Numbered from the stretch's first letter, positions 45,061 through 54,356 are shown. The stretch is 64,000 nucleotides of DNA from BJGV01 sp965205785 (GCA_965205785.1 OZ242188.1:992001-1056000); one strand, 5' to 3'. Notes: generated by a model not told the origin, from the letters alone. Translations and numbers: made by a program.

Positions 45061-45702
45061 TCAGGACAACAAAGCATGTAAATCGTGTACTGTACTTACA
45101 TGTTTGGGGAAAGGGTTTTTATCTCCAATACGCACACGTCCTAAGAAGGCAACATTATTAGCTTGAGCACTTTGATAATCAATAAGAGCATCGCCAATCA
45201 TAAGTACATACTTGGGTGTGAGTTCATGTGTAGAAAGTATTTCTGCAATGAGGGTTTCTTTTAATTTTGGCGAGCCACGTACTTCGGTGAAATAAGAATC
45301 TAGTCCACGACGAGTAACGATTGTATTTAGTTCTTTTTCAGGTGTGCCCGAGGCAATAAATAGTGGAATTCTAGATGCTTCTATCCGCACAAATTCGTTG
45401 GCACCAGGCACTGGGTCACTATCAATTACAGCTTCGACTATCAGTTTAGAAAAGTTTTTATCAAGCTCTTCTTCTTCACTTTGTGTCAGTGGTGGTTTTT
45501 TCAATAAATTTTGTTGAAAATATCTGAATTTTTTATAACGAGACAGACCGCCGTTCAATTTATGATATTGTATTACTTCATTTACTACAGTATTACCATA
45601 AGACTGATAAAGATCTGCAAATGCTTGAGTTTTGATGTCTCCTGATTCAACTAATACTCCGTCAAAATCAAAGATTATGGATTCCCAATTAGTACCTTTC
45701 AT
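45061..45702 (-). CDS. HAD-superfamily phosphatase (HAD-IA type)
   Basis: 213 residues. The four HAD motifs are visible: DFDGVLVES (I), ASGTPE (II), the Lys in GSPKLKE (III) and IGDALIDYQSA (IV), with a helical cap after motif I. It would remove phosphate from a small sugar or acid phosphate. It is the last gene of the ulosonic-acid-like operon and starts with an ATGA overlap on the epimerase gene. It is not the small KdsC type. Confidence 0.9.
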   Translation of the reverse strand: MKGTNWESIIFDFDGVLVESGDIKTQAFADLYQSYGNTVVNEVIQYHKLNGGLSRYKKFRYFQQNLLKKPPLTQSEEEELDKNFSKLIVEAVIDSDPVPGANEFVRIEASRIPLFIASGTPEKELNTIVTRRGLDSYFTEVRGSPKLKETLIAEILSTHELTPKYVLMIGDALIDYQSAQANNVAFLGRVRIGDKNPFPKHVSTVHDLHALLS

Positions 45703-46628
45703 GCCTTGTTATCAGATGCCGCTGGTGTGGCATCATCATCTACACCTGAATGATGTAACTCTTTGTGAATTTCTCTAAGACAGTCTAATAAACCCTGGCC
45801 AAGATCAACATGTTCATTGAGTACTAATTTACGACCAATTCGTGGTTGAAATGCGTATGGAGTTACTTCGTAATGATGTACCGTATTAGCTTCATCAAAA
45901 TGAAGTTTTACTGGCCATGGCATAATTTCAGAAATCATCGTCATAACATCTTTGATACGCATCCGTTCCTGTCCTGTAAGAATCAGATGGCGATTAGCAA
46001 ATTCTGATGCCAATACTTGCACGCTCATACGTGCAGCATCTTCTACATGAATATACTCACGGATAGCCTCACCACTACCTTTATAAGTGATTGAACGTTT
46101 TTCAATTGCTTCATGAAGCATTCGATAAATACCATTACGTCCGTCAGTCCTTCTTCCATACAGAGAGCCATATCTCAGAATGGTGTAATCTAATCCGTAG
46201 CGGTCATGATAGGTTTCAATAAATCGTTCTGCTGCTTGTTTACTTGCACGATAGAAAGAACCAGATTCAGAATATACATATACGCTGCTGGCAAAGATAA
46301 AGCGGCGTACTCCGGCAAGTCGGGCAGCTTCTAATACATTCATATTCCCCAGAATATTAATTTCTGCAGTAGCTAATGGCTTCTCATGGGCTTCATCAAT
46401 ATCTGCAATTGCGGCAAAGTTGTAGACTATAGAGGCACCTTGTGTAGCTTTAGTTACATCCTCCAGATTCATAATGTTACCAACGATCATTTCCTGGTCA
46501 CTTCGTTTGTAGGGCGATGGAGCACGATCAAACAATCGTACTTGATAGCCATCTGAGGAAAGTGCCTCTGCTACATGACTACCAAGAAAGCCACTTGCTC
46601 CAAAAACTACTGCTATTTCATTAGACAT
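45699..46628 (-). CDS. NAD-dependent epimerase/dehydratase (extended SDR)
   Basis: 309 residues. The NAD loop VFGASGFLGSHVAEAL, YNFAAIADIDEAHEKP, catalytic Ser in FASSVYVYS and the Tyr-Lys pair in FYRASKQAAE are all present, and LRYGSLYGRR fits nucleotide-sugar epimerases. Substrate unknown. Start ATG at 46628 overlaps the dehydrogenase end by 8 nt. Operon position suggests modification of the same nucleotide-linked acid or its precursor. CerR-like ceramide reductase was considered, but the operon context favours sugar work. Confidence 0.85.
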   Translation of the reverse strand: MSNEIAVVFGASGFLGSHVAEALSSDGYQVRLFDRAPSPYKRSDQEMIVGNIMNLEDVTKATQGASIVYNFAAIADIDEAHEKPLATAEINILGNMNVLEAARLAGVRRFIFASSVYVYSESGSFYRASKQAAERFIETYHDRYGLDYTILRYGSLYGRRTDGRNGIYRMLHEAIEKRSITYKGSGEAIREYIHVEDAARMSVQVLASEFANRHLILTGQERMRIKDVMTMISEIMPWPVKLHFDEANTVHHYEVTPYAFQPRIGRKLVLNEHVDLGQGLLDCLREIHKELHHSGVDDDATPAASDNKA

Positions 46629-47571
46629 TATTTAGATCACTCTCAATTAAGCCGGTATTAACTAAACCCTTCAATAAATTCCCTGCAGCTTCTGCTTCCA
46701 TAAGTTTGCGTGATTCTTTTGCCAATGAACCAATATGCGAGGTCAGAATTACTTTGTCATTTCCAGTTAATATGCCATGGTAAGGTTCTTGCTCAAAAAC
46801 ATCCAGAGCAGCCATACCCAAATGTCCTGAATTTAATGCTTCATTCAAGGCAGTCTCGTCTATAAGGCCGCCCCGGGCGGCATTGATTATTATAGAGCCG
46901 GGCTTCATACGTGCAAATGATTTTGTGTCCAAGAGATGATGGGTGTCAGTAATGTAAGGTAGATGCAGGCTAATTACATTTGCTTCAGATAATAATTCTT
47001 CTAAAGATACTGATTTTACTCCATGGGATTCTGGGTCAATATGAGGATCATGGGCAATTACCCTGGCGTCAAAAGCTTGACTCAATCGTGCAACACGTTT
47101 CCCAATATGTCCCAGTCCTATGATACCTACAGTTTGGGCCGCAAGTAGTTGCCCCTGCATTCGTGGCCATTCATTCGCCCGTAGTAGTTGGTCGGTCTGA
47201 CAGATTCGCCTTAATGCAGCTAACATCAGTCCCATTGTAAGTTCAGCTACAGCTTGAGCCGGAGCCTCAGGAGTATTAAAAACTGAAATACCTTGGAGTT
47301 TTGCTGCAGTAAGTTCGACACTATCAAGACCCGCCCCACAGCGTGAAATTACTTTTAAGTTTTTGGCAGAAGAAAAAACACGTTCTGTCAGAGGCTCAAT
47401 CCCTGCAATCATTCCGATGGTATCTTCCCCAAGTAACTTTATGACTTCATCTTCAGTAAGTTTACGTTTATAACTATTACTAACAATATGCATCCCAGAA
47501 TTTACTAAATGGTGTAGAAAGGGGTTGTTATCTACATTAAACGAAGAAGTAGAAATCACAATTTTACTCAT
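46621..47571 (-). CDS. D-isomer-specific 2-hydroxyacid dehydrogenase (SerA-like)
   Basis: 316 residues. NAD loop VGIIGLGHIGKRVARL near residue 145, the catalytic Arg near ISRCGAGLDSVEL, Glu in FEQEPYHG and the His in LTSHIGSLAKES follow the family. It would reduce a 2-oxo acid or oxidise a 2-hydroxy acid. ATG 47571 overlaps the aldolase stop (ATGA); the frame extends 12 residues further but inside the aldolase gene. It lacks an ACT domain, so it is not the long-form serine enzyme. In this operon it may act on the keto acid made by the aldolase. Confidence 0.88.
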   Translation of the reverse strand: MSKIVISTSSFNVDNNPFLHHLVNSGMHIVSNSYKRKLTEDEVIKLLGEDTIGMIAGIEPLTERVFSSAKNLKVISRCGAGLDSVELTAAKLQGISVFNTPEAPAQAVAELTMGLMLAALRRICQTDQLLRANEWPRMQGQLLAAQTVGIIGLGHIGKRVARLSQAFDARVIAHDPHIDPESHGVKSVSLEELLSEANVISLHLPYITDTHHLLDTKSFARMKPGSIIINAARGGLIDETALNEALNSGHLGMAALDVFEQEPYHGILTGNDKVILTSHIGSLAKESRKLMEAEAAGNLLKGLVNTGLIESDLNNV

Positions 47572-48329
47572 AAATTTACCTTTATACTTTGAATGTGGTT
47601 TCGGCAAAGTGTATCTAGGATTCTGATATCCAGCCCATAACCGATAAAATTGAAGCCAGTTGCAATTCTTTGTCGTAGCTCATCCTGGTCTGGTTCCACT
47701 ACATGAATACCACCAGGTTTCCCTAATTCGTTTCCTGCTTTCAGTACTTGTTCAATTGCTGAGGTTACTTCAGGATGATTGAATTCCCCTATATGACCCA
47801 TAGAGCCAGATAAATCGTAAGGGCCAATGATATATGCGTCAATTCCATCTACAGAAAGAATCGAATCAATTGCATTAACTGCATCTATATGTTCGACCAT
47901 TGCTACGATTACAGCATTCTTTTCTAGCCAGTCTCTGTATTGTTGGAATTTTGCTCCGTAACCTTGTGCACGAGCCAATCCAACTCCACGCTTACCCCGT
48001 GGAGGGTAGTAAACCGCCTGTACTGCTGCTTCTGCATCAGCAGCAGATCTGATCATAGGCACCATTATGCCGGTTGCTCCAGCATCCATAACTCGTTTTA
48101 TCTGGTCAGGGTGATTTGAAGTTAGTCGCACAATGGCCGGGCACTTTTTCATATCAAGTACTTGGATCAGTATTTGGATTTCACTTAGTTCTAAGACACT
48201 GTGTTCCATGTCTAAAACTAGCCAGTCAAATCCAGCACTAGCCATAATTTCTGCAATTGATGGATGACCTAGTGTTATCCATGAGCCAATCGTTGTTTCA
48301 GACTGAGCTAATTTAGATTTCAGTTGCAT
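47568..48329 (-). CDS. HpcH/HpaI-family pyruvate aldolase
   Basis: 253 residues. Metal-dependent class II pyruvate aldolase that joins pyruvate to an aldehyde to give a 4-hydroxy-2-oxo acid, or the reverse. Key segments: WLVLDMEHSVLELS, MVPMIRSAADAEAAVQAVYYPPRGKRGVG, and IGPYDLSGSMG with the metal Asp. Second gene after the KdsB-like cytidylyltransferase, 59 nt downstream. It could replace a PEP-dependent synthase such as KdsA as the carbon-joining step. Confidence 0.88.
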   Translation of the reverse strand: MQLKSKLAQSETTIGSWITLGHPSIAEIMASAGFDWLVLDMEHSVLELSEIQILIQVLDMKKCPAIVRLTSNHPDQIKRVMDAGATGIMVPMIRSAADAEAAVQAVYYPPRGKRGVGLARAQGYGAKFQQYRDWLEKNAVIVAMVEHIDAVNAIDSILSVDGIDAYIIGPYDLSGSMGHIGEFNHPEVTSAIEQVLKAGNELGKPGGIHVVEPDQDELRQRIATGFNFIGYGLDIRILDTLCRNHIQSIKVNL

Positions 48330-48388
48330 GAGTATCCCTTAAAAAGCTGCCAGAATGTACTGGCTACAAATAATAATAGTGCCTAATT

Positions 48389-49138
48389 TCAATAGGAAGC
48401 CAACAATGGATCTAATTCCATCAATTTGGCTACACGAACTAAATCAGCCTCAGTATCAACTGCCTGAGTATCAAACTCAGTTTTTACCATTTTTACACGA
48501 TAACCATGTTCTAGCAGTCGCAGCATATCTACAGATTCAAGCTGTTCAAGCGGTGTTGGTGGTAAACGAGTGTAATCAAACAGAGTTGTGCGCCGGAATG
48601 GAATAATACACACCTGTTTATAGGTAAGAGTATGTTTAAATCCTGCTTTATCAAGGGTTGGAATTGGTTGCCTTGACATATAAAGAGCATCACCACGTTG
48701 GTTCATTAATACCTTGATAGTGTTAGCGCTGTGGAAATCAGCTTCATTATCAATACTTCTTACTAAATTAACACAGTTTAACTGTAGATCATTCTTAAAT
48801 GGCGCTACTGCTGTATCAATCATTTTTGGATGCGTCATTGGTTCGTCACCTTGTACCATGACAATGAGTTCCGCATCAATTTTAGTTACTGCTTCAGCAA
48901 CTCGGTCGCTTGCTCTTTCGTGCGTACTGGCAGTCATGATTACAGGAGCACCGAAGTCTTGTGCTGCTTGTCTGATCTCCTCATCACAAGTAGCTATATA
49001 GGTGGCCGCAAGTGACTTGCTCATGGTAATTCGCTTGTAGATATGCTCAATCATGGTGCGGCCTAATATCATAGCTAGTGGTTTGCCAGGAAAGCGTGAT
49101 GAACCCATACGAGCTGGAATTACTGCAATTGTTTTCAT
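48389..49138 (-). CDS. KdsB-like CMP-sugar (CMP-ulosonate) cytidylyltransferase
   Basis: 249 residues. The CTP-binding start AVIPARMGSSRFPGKPLA and MVQGDEPMTHP place it in the KdsB/CMP-KDO synthetase family. Later parts (SRQPIPTLDKAG, QLESVDMLRLLEHG, VDTEADLVRV) follow the family order but differ from true KdsB in several usual contacts, for example HERASDRVAEA. It probably activates a related acid as CMP-X. First gene of the five-gene operon; the divergent promoter region is 49139-49431. A normal kdsB for LPS would be expected elsewhere in the genome. Confidence 0.82.
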   Translation of the reverse strand: MKTIAVIPARMGSSRFPGKPLAMILGRTMIEHIYKRITMSKSLAATYIATCDEEIRQAAQDFGAPVIMTASTHERASDRVAEAVTKIDAELIVMVQGDEPMTHPKMIDTAVAPFKNDLQLNCVNLVRSIDNEADFHSANTIKVLMNQRGDALYMSRQPIPTLDKAGFKHTLTYKQVCIIPFRRTTLFDYTRLPPTPLEQLESVDMLRLLEHGYRVKMVKTEFDTQAVDTEADLVRVAKLMELDPLLASY

Positions 49139-49431
49139 TTATAAGTGTAAAATTATCTGAGATTTGTCTTTTTTATTTTTTGATAGCTAGTTATCTAATT
49201 CAACTCATTTATAATAGAATTTCCATTTTAATTAGAGCTAACTGTTAATTTTGAGTCTAATCCTACCATCAGAGGGGCATCTCTGCGAGAAGTGTATATG
49301 TATAAGCTAGTAATTGAACATCTGCCAGTGTACAATTTCGCGCTTTTCCATAACCTGTCCTTATCTATAATTTTTAATCAAATGATAGACATATTGTTTG
49401 CTACTAAGGCAGTTAGAATGAGTGCAAAAGT
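49139..49431. other. Divergent intergenic region with a small hairpin
   Basis: 293 nt between the CMP-sugar operon (minus) and the transferase pair (plus), so it should carry two promoters. A short hairpin CAGAG-GGGCAT-CTCTG lies at 49270-49285. No certain -35/-10 pairs could be fixed. Confidence 0.4.
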
Positions 49432-50706
49432 ATGAAGGCACTTTTCTTTCTTCGCCATTATAACGATATCGATCACGTCACCCCAGTCATTTTCAAATGG
49501 ATTGATTCTGGTCATAGCTGCGATGTTGTTATGATTGGTAGTTCGCAGTTTAAGAATGATTATCGTATCGAGTTTCTAAGGAAGCTTGAAGGTGTGCGTG
49601 TAGCTCATATCCAGGAATTATTGCAGCCACTTGAATTTATAAGATGGCGCTTACAAACACTATTATTAATTGGTGGACTGCGTCGTTCATCTGTAGGTCC
49701 ATTTATAAGTAGATTAGCTCAAATTTATAATGCTAAAAAGCGAGAACTTATCTGGCAAAAGACTGCAGAGCGTTTACTGAATCATAGTTTTGAAGGAATT
49801 AATGAAGGTGTAGTAGCGTTTGACTGGATCGAGAGAAACTCGGTCATTAGTATTGAATGGGTTGAAACAGTTATATCAACGGCACACATAAAAGGGTTTC
49901 GTGTTGTATCGTTACCTCATGGCGATAGTCCCCATGCAAACCAGCTGATACGTCGTCGTGAGTGGATTCTCAAACCAGACAATACATTTGCTGCTGCACA
50001 GATGTTTGATAAGCTTGTTGTACCAAATGAATTGTGTGCAGGGCGCTTCCGTCCTTTTCTAGAAGATGGGGTAGTTGCTGTTCTTGGCTCACCTCGCTAC
50101 TGTGACGAATGGTTAACAAAATTAGCTGAATTTTTACCGACTTCACCACTAAGTCGGTCAGATAGTAAACTTAAAATTGCAATCTTTTTAAGAAAAAGTA
50201 ATTTTACGACTTTCTGGGAAGAAATTAGTGAAATAGTACAGATGATCTCTGCTTTTAAAGGGATTGAAATAATTATCAAGCCACATACCCGAAGTGGTTG
50301 GAAACAATCTCTGACAAAAGAAGCCGCGCTTCTAAAACTTTCAAATGTAAGTATTGCTGACAATGATACTCATTCTGCCCATCTGTTAAGCTGGGCAGAT
50401 GTTATTATTGATATTGCGACTTCAGTTGCATTTGAAGCAGTCAAGATCAATAAACCAGTATTAGCAGCAGATTATTTACACGCCGGTAGATCTACAATAG
50501 CTGATTTTATACCTGAGACAGAGCTAAGGTGTCGAGATGATGTGTACAAAAAAATCGAAGGATTTCTTGCAAATGGTTGTGACTCTTTCTACATAGAGGA
50601 GCATCGTTCACGTTTTCTGAAGGAAATGATAGATGTTAATGGGCCGGATGTGTTGTCTAGGTATGTGGCTCTTTTAGAAGAGCAAGTACAGGTAAAATTT
50701 GCATAG
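49432..50706 (+). CDS. Surface-polysaccharide transferase, CDP-glycerol glycerophosphotransferase/KpsS-like
   Basis: 424 residues, GT-B-like fold without membrane segments. Visible points: LPHGDSPHANQL, IAIFLRKSNFTTFW, IIIKPHTRSGW, ADVIIDIATSVAFEAVKINKPVLAADYL. These match the pattern of CDP-glycerol glycerophosphotransferases and KpsS-type Kdo transferases (HG loop, PH loop, D-xx-[TS]S-xx-EA). The donor may be the CMP-acid made by the divergent operon or a CDP-alcohol. First of two genes, 61 nt before a GT2 glycosyltransferase. Confidence 0.7.
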   Translation: MKALFFLRHYNDIDHVTPVIFKWIDSGHSCDVVMIGSSQFKNDYRIEFLRKLEGVRVAHIQELLQPLEFIRWRLQTLLLIGGLRRSSVGPFISRLAQIYNAKKRELIWQKTAERLLNHSFEGINEGVVAFDWIERNSVISIEWVETVISTAHIKGFRVVSLPHGDSPHANQLIRRREWILKPDNTFAAAQMFDKLVVPNELCAGRFRPFLEDGVVAVLGSPRYCDEWLTKLAEFLPTSPLSRSDSKLKIAIFLRKSNFTTFWEEISEIVQMISAFKGIEIIIKPHTRSGWKQSLTKEAALLKLSNVSIADNDTHSAHLLSWADVIIDIATSVAFEAVKINKPVLAADYLHAGRSTIADFIPETELRCRDDVYKKIEGFLANGCDSFYIEEHRSRFLKEMIDVNGPDVLSRYVALLEEQVQVKFA

Positions 50707-50767
50707 ATTATACATTTGCATAAATATCTTGGCTATTTAGAGATTCTTTAAGGATATTATTAGCTGT

Positions 50768-51805
50768 ATGAGTGAAATTGTAGTGCCGTCCGTCGATGTG
50801 GTAATCCCGGTTTACAATGCGCCTGTACTAACACGACGTTGCATTGATTCCGTTGTATCTTCTCTTGGTGAATCTATTAAGCATATTTATATTCAGGATG
50901 ATGCATCTGATACTGAAACGTGTGAAATGCTTGATAACTTGCCATATGACAATATTCATATCTTCCATTCGATTAAAAACCAAGGATTTGGTGCTTCTGT
51001 AAATGATGCAATTAGCAGATCCAGTGCATCTTATATCCTAGTACTTAATTCCGATACCGAAATAAGTGGGAATATGCTCCCATCATTATGTACAGCAATG
51101 TCAGTTGACCCCCAACTTGCAGTAATTATTCCTGCTAGCAATGATTATGTAGATCATGACTTCAACCAATATTTACGGCAACCTGGTAATTACATACTTA
51201 CTTATCGTCTTAGGGGTTACGCATTTCTGATTCGACGAAGTATTTTCCAAGAAATTGGAGGTTTTGATCCTATATTTGGTAGAGGTTATTATGAGGATAT
51301 TGACTTGGGCAGAAGGATTTACGAGCGTAACTGGCGCATAGGAGTGTACCCAGGGTCATTTATATATCATAAAGGTGGCGGTTCATTTGGTCGTGGTTTG
51401 GCATATCGTGAACTAAAGCGTCGTAACCGTACTCTCTATTTTTCACGCTATCCTAGCGCAAAGCGTAATGTCGTACTTCTTTCAGGAAATTGTCTGCTGA
51501 CTGACTTCCCATCAAGTTTACTTAATACAATTGATAACGTGTTCCAAAAAGGGGGGGTTGTACATTGGCTTTCTCCAGAGCCTGCAACCAAGCTTCTTTG
51601 CCTTCATATGCAAAATAATTTGGCTAATTTAGCAATAGTAGCGAGGCTTATGATATTCCGTGGTTGGCTACGCAAGGATAAGCGTATTTCAGATGTATGG
51701 ATATTATTGCCCGGGGCTCCAAATTTTCTACGTATATTGCTTGCTCTATTGAGTCATGTGAGAGGAATCAAGATAAGCACTTGGAAAAGGAGTTCCACGA
51801 AGTAA
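50768..51805 (+). CDS. Family 2 glycosyltransferase, rhamnosyltransferase-like
   Basis: 345 residues. GT-A fold: VDVVIPVYNAPVLTRRCIDS at the start, DXD-like NSDTEIS near residue 97, and the acceptor-side YEDIDLGRRIYER near 180. These features suit a polysaccharide glycosyltransferase such as a rhamnosyltransferase. Rhamnose donors are made by the rfb genes about 7 kb away, which is consistent. The C-terminal part (230-345) is not recognised. It follows the CDP-glycerol-transferase-like gene. Confidence 0.85.
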   Translation: MSEIVVPSVDVVIPVYNAPVLTRRCIDSVVSSLGESIKHIYIQDDASDTETCEMLDNLPYDNIHIFHSIKNQGFGASVNDAISRSSASYILVLNSDTEISGNMLPSLCTAMSVDPQLAVIIPASNDYVDHDFNQYLRQPGNYILTYRLRGYAFLIRRSIFQEIGGFDPIFGRGYYEDIDLGRRIYERNWRIGVYPGSFIYHKGGGSFGRGLAYRELKRRNRTLYFSRYPSAKRNVVLLSGNCLLTDFPSSLLNTIDNVFQKGGVVHWLSPEPATKLLCLHMQNNLANLAIVARLMIFRGWLRKDKRISDVWILLPGAPNFLRILLALLSHVRGIKISTWKRSSTK

Positions 51806-51850
51806 ACTGACTGGGTAAAAAGACCAAACCACAAATATATAAACTGGTTA

Positions 51851-52552
51851 TTAATTATGTATAGCATCTACGTACTGTTTTTGAACAGTACGTAGATTGC
51901 TATTAAGCTCATAGACCAGAGGGCGGCCAGTAGCAATTGACAGTTTCATTACCTGTATGTCAGATATTCCATCTAACTGCATTATCAGTGTACGCAAGAT
52001 ATTTTTGTGAGCTACAATAAGCAGCCTTTTCCCATTTTGAATTTCAGGTACGATTGTATTTTCCCAATAGGGCTGCATACGAGAATGTGTTTGCTGTAAG
52101 CTCTCTGCAAGTGGTAATTTATTTCTATCTATACTTGAATAACGTAATTGGTTTCCTGGGAAGCGCTCATCTGCAGGATCAAGAGGCGGAGGTGATGCAC
52201 TAAATTTTAACTGGCAACCAACAACTGGCCAGATACCAAATTCCTTGATGGCAGTCCATCGCTCTATTCCTTCCAAAGCACCATAATGGCGTTCGTTTAG
52301 TCGCCAACTCTGTTGTATGGGAATATTGTTTAGACCCATTGTCGATAGTACTATACGTAGAGTTTCTGTAGAGCGCTTGAGCTCAGACGTAAAGCATGTA
52401 TCGAACATATATCCTGCTTCTATAAGCAGGCGGCCAGCCATTTCTGCTTCTTGTGCGCCTTCAGAGCTAAGTTCGACATCACTCCAGCCTGTAAAACGTT
52501 TGTCTCGATTCCAGATACTTTGCCCATGTCTCAGAAGAACAAGTTGTGTCAT
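51851..52552 (-). CDS. Phosphoglycerate-mutase-like protein (dPGM family, diverged)
   Basis: 233 residues. RHGQSIWN with catalytic His (residue 9), RSTETLRIV, LNERHYGALEG (Glu and Tyr of the dPGM site) and AHKNILRTL are present, and the length fits 2,3-bisphosphoglycerate-dependent mutase. However, the pair of Arg residues normally in WRR (about residues 113-116) is CQL here, and the usual AHGNSLR Gly is Lys. Glycolytic activity is therefore doubtful; it could be a phosphatase or another mutase. It lies in an envelope region away from the glycolysis cluster. Confidence 0.75.
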   Translation of the reverse strand: MTQLVLLRHGQSIWNRDKRFTGWSDVELSSEGAQEAEMAGRLLIEAGYMFDTCFTSELKRSTETLRIVLSTMGLNNIPIQQSWRLNERHYGALEGIERWTAIKEFGIWPVVGCQLKFSASPPPLDPADERFPGNQLRYSSIDRNKLPLAESLQQTHSRMQPYWENTIVPEIQNGKRLLIVAHKNILRTLIMQLDGISDIQVMKLSIATGRPLVYELNSNLRTVQKQYVDAIHN

Positions 52553-52602
52553 GTCTAACCTATTTCACTCAACGTAGTATCTTAGTTGCCATGATACACG
52601 GC

Positions 52603-53643
52603 TTAACGTGATGTTGATGCTTCACTCCAAATGCGACGCAATGCATCTCTCATACTACTACGTGTTGTTTTTAGATAAAGTGTATTGTCACTAAGACCAC
52701 TTACTAAACGACGCTGAGCCTTGCCAAGGTTATGATATGGCATACTCATAAAAAGATGATGAGTAGCATGGTAACGCAGACCTACAGGAGCCCATAAAGC
52801 AGTAATAAATAAATTACCAGATATATTGATAGAATCGAGATATTGTTCATGAAATTCCATTTTGTGATCTCCGGAATTACGGTAAGCATGAGCAGCTAGT
52901 GTACGTAACGAGTTTAGAATAAAGATAGCTGTACCGATTAAATACCATAGAATAAGAATCTTAAATGGCAGAACATTAAATATGACGCATGAGGTGACTA
53001 TTGTGGTAAATACAAAAGTTGCGAACTCCTGTAATTGCCAGTATTTATCATTACGGATATACCCCTTTGGGCGTTTATAAGTTGGATTTATTGTAAGTGA
53101 GGATGCTCTTTCCCAACAAAATTTACGAAGTGGTGGGATCAAGTAAGATGCTGGTGTAAGTAACAAATAACGGACAAAAAATATTAAAGGTAGAAAGATT
53201 GAGAATAATACATAGCCAATCATCAATATGGGCTTTTGTGTTGCAAAGGGAATGTATTCACCATCTTCACTGGTACCATATATATCTGGTTTATGATGGT
53301 CATAGTGCACGCCGTCATACGTAAAGGACGGAACTAAAAATGGTATGCCACTTATAAGATTCCATACTATGCGGAATATCTTAAATGTACCCTTTTTTAA
53401 GTGTGCGAGTTCATGAATAAAGATTACCGCACGGTAATGAGCTAGTGTTGCTATAACAAATGCTACAAGCTGCCAGACAGAAAACAGCGGCGTATATAAA
53501 GCTATCACAAAAGCTGCCCAACCCAGTGAAGTATGGAAGAGAAAGTCGATCCAGTAGATAATAGGGTTTGGTGTCATCAAATCACGGACAAGACGATGCG
53601 CTTCCCGGAACGGGAACTCCTGCTTAATTTTTTTATCTGTCAT
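52603..53643 (-). CDS. Membrane fatty-acid desaturase
   Basis: 346 residues with several TM segments. Three His boxes for the di-iron centre are present: HELAH near residue 77, HYDHH near 112 and HATHH near 289, a layout typical of acyl-lipid desaturases. It would introduce a double bond into a lipid acyl or sphingoid chain using O2 and an electron donor. It sits 182 nt downstream of a HIT-family gene and 50 nt from the PGM-like gene on the same strand. Lipid substrate unknown. Confidence 0.87.
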   Translation of the reverse strand: MTDKKIKQEFPFREAHRLVRDLMTPNPIIYWIDFLFHTSLGWAAFVIALYTPLFSVWQLVAFVIATLAHYRAVIFIHELAHLKKGTFKIFRIVWNLISGIPFLVPSFTYDGVHYDHHKPDIYGTSEDGEYIPFATQKPILMIGYVLFSIFLPLIFFVRYLLLTPASYLIPPLRKFCWERASSLTINPTYKRPKGYIRNDKYWQLQEFATFVFTTIVTSCVIFNVLPFKILILWYLIGTAIFILNSLRTLAAHAYRNSGDHKMEFHEQYLDSINISGNLFITALWAPVGLRYHATHHLFMSMPYHNLGKAQRRLVSGLSDNTLYLKTTRSSMRDALRRIWSEASTSR

Positions 53644-53825
53644 ATCCTATCTCTATCATGCAACTTAATTCACCATAAATAGATTTAAGCATCTATTTAT
53701 GGTGAATCACTATTATCGCATGTTATTAATTCAACTAATTTGTTGTTTCCTACTAATTAAGATTGTTAAAAAAGATTATGTCACTATCGAGAATTCATGA
53801 AAAATTTAAGATCCTTCACACAGCA

Positions 53826-54287
53826 TTATACTAAGTAGGTTGTTATATATTCGATGATATTTAGATTAGTTGATGGGCTAGTTTTATTTGTATGGCTTAA
53901 ATCGGGCGCTCCTGGCCAACCGGGGTCAATAAACTCTATATCTCCAAATTGTTTTGGTTCTGCATAGCGAGGAATAACATGAAAATGCACATCAGGATCA
54001 ACCATCATTAACATAAGATAATTTATTTTGTCATATTTAAAAGCATGAGCCAAAGTTGCTTCTATTTGTGTTGTTATCTTATGTAGTTCCATAAAACTTG
54101 CTTGGCTAAGATTAGAGAATGCAGAGACTGAATCATGAGCTACTAGAACCAAGGATCCCAGAGTTACCTGAGCTGGTCTCAATAAAATACTCCAGTGTAG
54201 GTGTTGATATATTACAGTATCTGGCGCACCAAATTTTCTCATAGTCTCGTTAAAGACTGAGATTTCAGTCTGTTTCTTATTGGCCAT
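53826..54287 (-). CDS. HIT-family nucleotide-binding protein
   Basis: 153 residues. The histidine-triad core reads MVDPDVHFHVIPRYAE: the middle and last His of HxHxH are kept but the first is Asp. The middle His normally makes the nucleotidyl-enzyme intermediate, so activity remains possible. Such proteins hydrolyse or transfer nucleoside monophosphates. It lies between a desaturase and a cytidylyltransferase gene; a role in CMP/CDP-substrate turnover would fit, but is only inference. Start ATG at 54287. Confidence 0.8.
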   Translation of the reverse strand: MANKKQTEISVFNETMRKFGAPDTVIYQHLHWSILLRPAQVTLGSLVLVAHDSVSAFSNLSQASFMELHKITTQIEATLAHAFKYDKINYLMLMMVDPDVHFHVIPRYAEPKQFGDIEFIDPGWPGAPDLSHTNKTSPSTNLNIIEYITTYLV

Positions 54288-54356
54288 CTTATAATTCCTA
54301 AAATATTATACAACTGAGAAAAATTAATTCTGGATATTATAAATTGGATTTGGCAT

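Noticed and set aside
45699..46628. Epimerase as a CerR-like ceramide reductase of a sphingolipid pathway
   Set aside because: It is embedded in the overlapping CMP-acid operon and on the opposite strand to the lipid module; sugar epimerase is more likely.
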